Below, in pieces: positions 60,800 through 64,000 of a stretch of 64,000 bases of DNA. Origin of the DNA: Alloalcanivorax xiamenensis (GTDB taxonomy: Bacteria; Pseudomonadota; Gammaproteobacteria; Pseudomonadales; Alcanivoracaceae); contig NZ_AQPF01000001.1 in the NCBI RefSeq assembly GCF_009846745.1, positions 124,001-188,000 of the forward strand. The letters are read 5' to 3'. Under the pieces are notes generated by a model, which ran no database searches, was not told the DNA's origin, and saw nothing but the letters and a program-made list of their open reading frames with translations. Position 1 is the first letter of the stretch. Every line of letters starts with the position of its first letter. The translations under genes were made by a program, and so were the position numbers.

Positions 60800-62614
60800 T
60801 TACTCGTAATCGAACGAGAAGTGCTCCGCGCTCATCTGCATGGTGCTGCGGGTGGGTTTGAGTGCCGCGTCGGCGTGGCCTTTGGCGGCGGGCAGCAGAC
60901 GCTCGAAGTAGAACTCCGCGGTGGCGAGCTTGGCTTTGTAGAATTCCGCCGGCTCGTTACCGCCATGCTCCAGTTTGTCTCGGGCGGTGGCCGCCTGCAG
61001 AGCCCAGAAGTACGCCATCATGGCGTAGCCGGAATACATCAGGTAGTCGTAACTGGCGGTGGAGACGATGTCCCGGTCCTTGGTGGCGGCCAGCATGATG
61101 CGGGTGGTCAGATAGTTCCACTCGGCGGCGATTTTGAGCAGCTTCCAGGCGTAAGGGCGTAGTTTGGCGTCCTTGAGGTTTTGCCGCCCGAAGTCCACCA
61201 GATTCTTGGAGAAGCTACGCACACATTTGCCACGGCTGGTCAGCAGCACCTTGCGGCCGAGCAGGTCCAGTGCCTGGATGCCGGTGGTGCCTTCGTACAA
61301 GGTGGCAATGCGCGCGTCGCGGGCGATCTGCTCAATGCCGTGTTCCTTGATATAGCCGTGGCCGCCGAATACCTGCATGGCTTCGTTGGCGGCCTCCAGG
61401 CCTTTTTCAGTGAGGAAGCCTTTCAGGATCGGGGTGAGGAAGCCCAGCTCGCTATCCCACTTATCGTACTTCTTCTGATCGTTTTCCAACATGCCGGCGA
61501 TCATGTGGTCCGCGTACATGGCGGTGAAGTATGCCATGGCACGGCCGCCTTCGGCGTAGGCTTTCTGCTTGAGCAGCATGCGACGCACGTCGCCATGATG
61601 AATCAGGGCATCAGCGACTTGTTCCGGATCCTTTTTGCCGGACAGGGCGCGCATGGAGCGACGCTCCTTGGCGTAGGGCAGGGACGCCTGATAGGCGCGT
61701 TCGGCGTGGGCCACACCTTGAATCGCGGTGCCGACACGGGCGCTGTTCATGAAGGTGAACATGCACTCCAGGCCCTGATTGGGCGGGCCGATCAGGAACC
61801 CGGTGGCCTGGTCAAAATTCATCACGCAGGTAGCCGAGGCCTTAATGCCCATTTTTTTCTCCAGGGCACCACAGCTCACGCCGTTGTCCTCGCCGATCTG
61901 ACCCGGCAGGTACTTGGGTACGATGAACAGAGAAATACCCTTGGTGCCGGCGGGGGCGTCCGGCAGGCGCGCCAGTACAATGTGGACGATGTTCTCGGTG
62001 AGATCGTGGTCACCGGAGGAGATGAAAATCTTGGTGCCGGTGATTTTATAGGAACCGTCTTCCCCGGGTTCGGCCTTGGTTTTAACTTGCCCGAGGTCGG
62101 TGCCGCATTGCGGCTCGGTCAGGCACATGGTGCCGGCCCAGGTGCCTTCGGTCAGCCTGGTCAGATAGGTCTCTTTCTGCTCATCGGTGCCGTGCATCTG
62201 GATCGTGTTCATCGCTCCCAGGGACAGGCCCGGGTACATGGCGAAGGACCAGTTGGCGGTGCCGAGCATCTCATGCTTGATCAGGCCCAGGGACATGGGC
62301 AGGCCCTGGCCGCCGTATTCCACCGGATGGCTCAGGCCTTGCCAGCCGCCGGCGACGAATTCGCTATAGGCCTCGGGATAGCCCTTCGGCGTGAACACCT
62401 GCCCGTTTTCAAGGCGGCAGCCTTCCTCGTCGCCGCTCTGATACAGCGGGGCGACGGTGTTCTCGCACAGCTTGGCCATTTCCGACAGGATCGCTTCGAC
62501 CATGTCCGGGGTGGCTTCTTCCCCGTTGGGCAGCGTCTTGTAGTGGCTTTCAAAATCAAACACTTCATTCATCAAAAAGCGCGTATCGCGCAGGGGAGCC
62601 TTGTAACTCGGCAT
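60800..62614 (-). CDS. Acyl-CoA dehydrogenase with C-terminal extension
   Basis: This 604-residue FAD enzyme is of the large acyl-CoA dehydrogenase type, with a C-terminal domain beyond the classical core. Landmarks: TMCLTEPQCGTDLG and KIFISSGDHDLTENIVHIVLARLPDAP in the middle domain, the catalytic-base-containing VFGGHGYIKEHG, and the DARIATLYEGTTGIQALDL signature. The C-terminal 150 residues are helical. It catalyses the first step of beta-oxidation or, in related enzymes, 3-methylmercaptopropionyl-CoA oxidation. The ATG at 62614 is preceded by GAAGGTG; more upstream in-frame starts lack a ribosome binding site. Confidence 0.93.
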   Translation of the reverse strand: MPSYKAPLRDTRFLMNEVFDFESHYKTLPNGEEATPDMVEAILSEMAKLCENTVAPLYQSGDEEGCRLENGQVFTPKGYPEAYSEFVAGGWQGLSHPVEYGGQGLPMSLGLIKHEMLGTANWSFAMYPGLSLGAMNTIQMHGTDEQKETYLTRLTEGTWAGTMCLTEPQCGTDLGQVKTKAEPGEDGSYKITGTKIFISSGDHDLTENIVHIVLARLPDAPAGTKGISLFIVPKYLPGQIGEDNGVSCGALEKKMGIKASATCVMNFDQATGFLIGPPNQGLECMFTFMNSARVGTAIQGVAHAERAYQASLPYAKERRSMRALSGKKDPEQVADALIHHGDVRRMLLKQKAYAEGGRAMAYFTAMYADHMIAGMLENDQKKYDKWDSELGFLTPILKGFLTEKGLEAANEAMQVFGGHGYIKEHGIEQIARDARIATLYEGTTGIQALDLLGRKVLLTSRGKCVRSFSKNLVDFGRQNLKDAKLRPYAWKLLKIAAEWNYLTTRIMLAATKDRDIVSTASYDYLMYSGYAMMAYFWALQAATARDKLEHGGNEPAEFYKAKLATAEFYFERLLPAAKGHADAALKPTRSTMQMSAEHFSFDYE

Positions 62615-62784
62615 AAACACACCTTCGGTTGGCAAACGGGCCGGATGCCGCATTGTTGGCGAACGGTCGTTGACAGACATTGACGGGAAGGCGTGTAGGG
62701 GTCGGCTTTAGGGTAAATAGGCGGGAAATTCCGAGGAAACGTTTATGCACAATATTATTTGCATGCCCTGCGCCTGAACACCGC

Positions 62785-62853
62785 TTCGCTGGCAAGCCAG
62801 CTTCCCGCGGAGGTAACTACGAAGCCGCTGTGGGAAGCTGGCTTGCCAGCGAA
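62785..62853. repeat. REP-like palindromic element 2
   Basis: A 22-base arm starting TTCGCTGGCAAGCCAGC (62785-62806) pairs perfectly with 62832-62853 around a 25-base loop. It abuts the stop codon of the SDR gene with no gap. It shares core and loop with element 3 (63702-63768) but lies in the opposite orientation. Confidence 0.9.
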
Positions 62854-63663
62854 TCAGTCCCGTTTACCCTTCCAGCTGTACATGGAAGTGGAAACGCCGG
62901 TGTATTTGGCTACCTGATCCCAGAGGCGGCGGGGCAGCACGCCTTTGAGCAGTTCCACGGACCGGGCCATGGGGGGCTCGATCACGAAGGGCTCACCAGT
63001 GGCGATACCCTTGAGAATGCTGGAAACCACCTTGTCCGGTGTCAGCATGGGGGAGAACAGGGGGGTTTTAACCCCTTTGAACATACCGGTGGCGATGTAG
63101 CTGGGGCAGACCGTGGTAACTTTCACATTACGCAGGCCGCGTTCGGCCAGTTCCAGGCGTAACGATTCAGAGAAACCCACCACCGCCCATTTGCTGGCGG
63201 CATAGCTGCTGCCGTAGGGCAGGCCGATGAAGGCGGAGGCGCTGGCGATATTCACCAGATGGCCGCGCGGTGCCTGTATCAGATCGTCAAGAAAAGCATG
63301 GGTGCAAGCCATCAGCCCTTCGCTGTTGACCTTGAAGGTCTGCAAATGCTGATCCAGAGAGACTTTCTCGAATTCGCCGCCGAACACCACGCCGGCATTG
63401 TTGATCAGCATGGTCAGCGGCCCGACTTCCTCATGGATCTTGTCGCGCAAGGTCGCGATCGAGCCGATCTTTCCCACATCCAGGGTATAGGCATGGGCGG
63501 TGCCGCCAGCGTTGACGATATGTTTCACCACCTCGCGGGCGGCGTCGATGCGGCGGGCGGTGACAATCACTTCCGCGCCACGGCCGGCCATCCGTTCCGC
63601 CATCAGCCGTCCAATGCCGGCCCCGGCGCCGGTGATCAAAACCCGGTGTCCTGAAAATCGCAT
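62854..63663 (-). CDS. Short-chain dehydrogenase/reductase
   Basis: The 269-residue classical SDR has the cofactor motif TGAGAGIGRLMAERMAG, NNAG in MLINNAGVVFGG, a catalytic Ser in NIASASAFIG and YAASK (Tyr and Lys). The long C-terminal end (from about 200: MFKGVKTPLFSPMLTPDKVV and WDQVAKYTGVSTSMYSWKG) is typical of lipid-linked SDRs. The substrate is unknown; a link to fatty-acyl or alcohol metabolism is plausible because acyl-CoA dehydrogenase is next. The stop codon abuts REP element 2. Confidence 0.9.
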   Translation of the reverse strand: MRFSGHRVLITGAGAGIGRLMAERMAGRGAEVIVTARRIDAAREVVKHIVNAGGTAHAYTLDVGKIGSIATLRDKIHEEVGPLTMLINNAGVVFGGEFEKVSLDQHLQTFKVNSEGLMACTHAFLDDLIQAPRGHLVNIASASAFIGLPYGSSYAASKWAVVGFSESLRLELAERGLRNVKVTTVCPSYIATGMFKGVKTPLFSPMLTPDKVVSSILKGIATGEPFVIEPPMARSVELLKGVLPRRLWDQVAKYTGVSTSMYSWKGKRD

Positions 63664-63701
63664 CGAATCCCTCCAGGGTTCTTGCTCGCTTAAACGCCGA
63701 T

Positions 63702-63768
63702 TCGCTGCCAGGGCGGCTTGCCACAGCGGCTCCGTAGCTCCCTCTGTGGGAAGCTGCCTTGGCAGCGA
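63702..63768. repeat. REP-like palindromic element 3
   Basis: TCGCTGCCAGGGCGGCTTGC... (25 bases, 63702-63726) pairs with 63744-63768, three of 25 positions being mismatched or wobble. Its loop is the reverse complement, with a few changes, of the element 2 loop. It lies just upstream of the SDR gene. Confidence 0.8.
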
Positions 63769-63847
63769 TGACAGAGTGAATTCATACCTTCAAGCCCAAT
63801 AGTTGGCCGCTACCATGGATTCAGTGCTCAAGCGCCCCGTGCTATTT

Positions 63848-64000
63848 ATTGCGGCAGTTTGATCCCCGCCATGATTACCCGCCCTTTTTCCACGGTGCGG
63901 GCACGCAGTCTCAAGCCGCCCAGTTTAAGGGTGTCGCCCACCACCGCATGTTGGCCGAAACGATCCTCGAAGGCCGCTTCCACGGTCATGCCTTTCAGGC
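63848..64000 (-). CDS. C-terminal end of a cation antiporter-type protein with transporter-associated domain (5' part outside)
   Basis: Only the last 50 codons are inside the window; the gene continues beyond 64000. The end reads MTVEAAFEDRFGQHAVVGD, then LKLGGLRLRARTVEKGRVIMAGIKLP. This is the pattern of the CorC_HlyC transporter-associated domain at the C-terminus of NhaP2/CvrA-type K+/H+ antiporters and CorC-like proteins. With only this tail visible, the exact protein cannot be decided. Confidence 0.6.

Noticed and set aside
61181..62683. A 500-codon plus-strand open frame across the acyl-CoA dehydrogenase
   Set aside because: It is a shadow of the real minus-strand gene, with His/Gly-rich translation and no domain.
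1..64000. CRISPR arrays, rRNA operons, tRNA genes or intact transposases
   Set aside because: No regularly spaced repeats, rRNA-like stretches, clover-leaf sequences or transposase-like proteins were seen on either strand. A tRNAscan or ISfinder search was not possible.

Overview
The window comes from the replication-origin side of a GC-rich marine gammaproteobacterium. It is most likely Alcanivorax or Alloalcanivorax. The protein encoded at 55966-57339 matches what I recall of the wax-ester synthase AtfA1 of Alcanivorax borkumensis in length (457 residues) and in many stretches. The dnaA-dnaN-recF-gyrB block, followed outward by acyltransferase, gmhB, glyS, glyQ and tag, has the same order as in Pseudomonas. 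The genus is inferred from recalled sequence similarity; no database search was possible.

Layout. 1-1579: start of a TAXI-type TRAP solute-binding protein and an IclR regulator. 1608-6126: a lao-type long-chain alcohol/aldehyde oxidation cluster (TetR regulator, then aldehyde dehydrogenase, Tat lipoprotein subunit and GMC oxidoreductase), with a perfect palindrome in the divergent promoter. 6150-12113: MerR regulator with its target promoter and an epimerase-like protein, then coaD, ggt, an AraC regulator with a VOC protein, and a lipoprotein. 12133-17651 (minus strand): a CPA2 antiporter and a four-gene envelope module (COG3014 lipoprotein, YcfL, LpoB, CsgG/FlgT-like protein). 17706-21153: serA divergent from a D-2-hydroxyglutarate dehydrogenase, plus a FAH-family enzyme. 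21199-26484 (minus strand): Zn-protease-like protein, MFS-PlsC fusion with its TetR regulator, hexapeptide acyltransferase, amidotransferase and tag. 26684-31984 (plus strand): glyQS, gmhB, an acyltransferase and an H-NS-like gene, with a decayed ABC-transporter remnant between glyS and gmhB.

32084-42432 is the origin block. gyrB, recF, dnaN and dnaA point left; rpmH, rnpA, yidC and mnmE point right. Between dnaA and rpmH lies an oriC-like region with DnaA boxes and an AT-rich stretch. Two palindromic parS sites lie inside recF, and one of them encodes the RecF C-terminal tail. yidD is absent, and mnmE is not followed by mnmG.

42439-64000 is a metabolic and envelope region: a DUF2254 membrane protein, MaoC protein, fumC, AlkK-like acyl-CoA ligase, RND efflux pair behind a structured leader, YgjP-like peptidase, gdhA with a TTG start, GST, cold-shock protein, wax-ester synthase, ExeM-type secreted nuclease with a GlyGly-CTERM tail, HAD phosphatase, acyl-CoA dehydrogenase and SDR. 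The window ends in the C-terminus of a cation-transporter-like protein. Three REP-like hairpins cluster in the last 3.3 kb. Fatty-alcohol oxidation, acyl-CoA ligation, acyl-CoA dehydrogenation and wax-ester synthesis together fit an alkane/lipid-using, storage-lipid-forming bacterium. No CRISPR, rRNA, tRNA or intact insertion sequence was seen.
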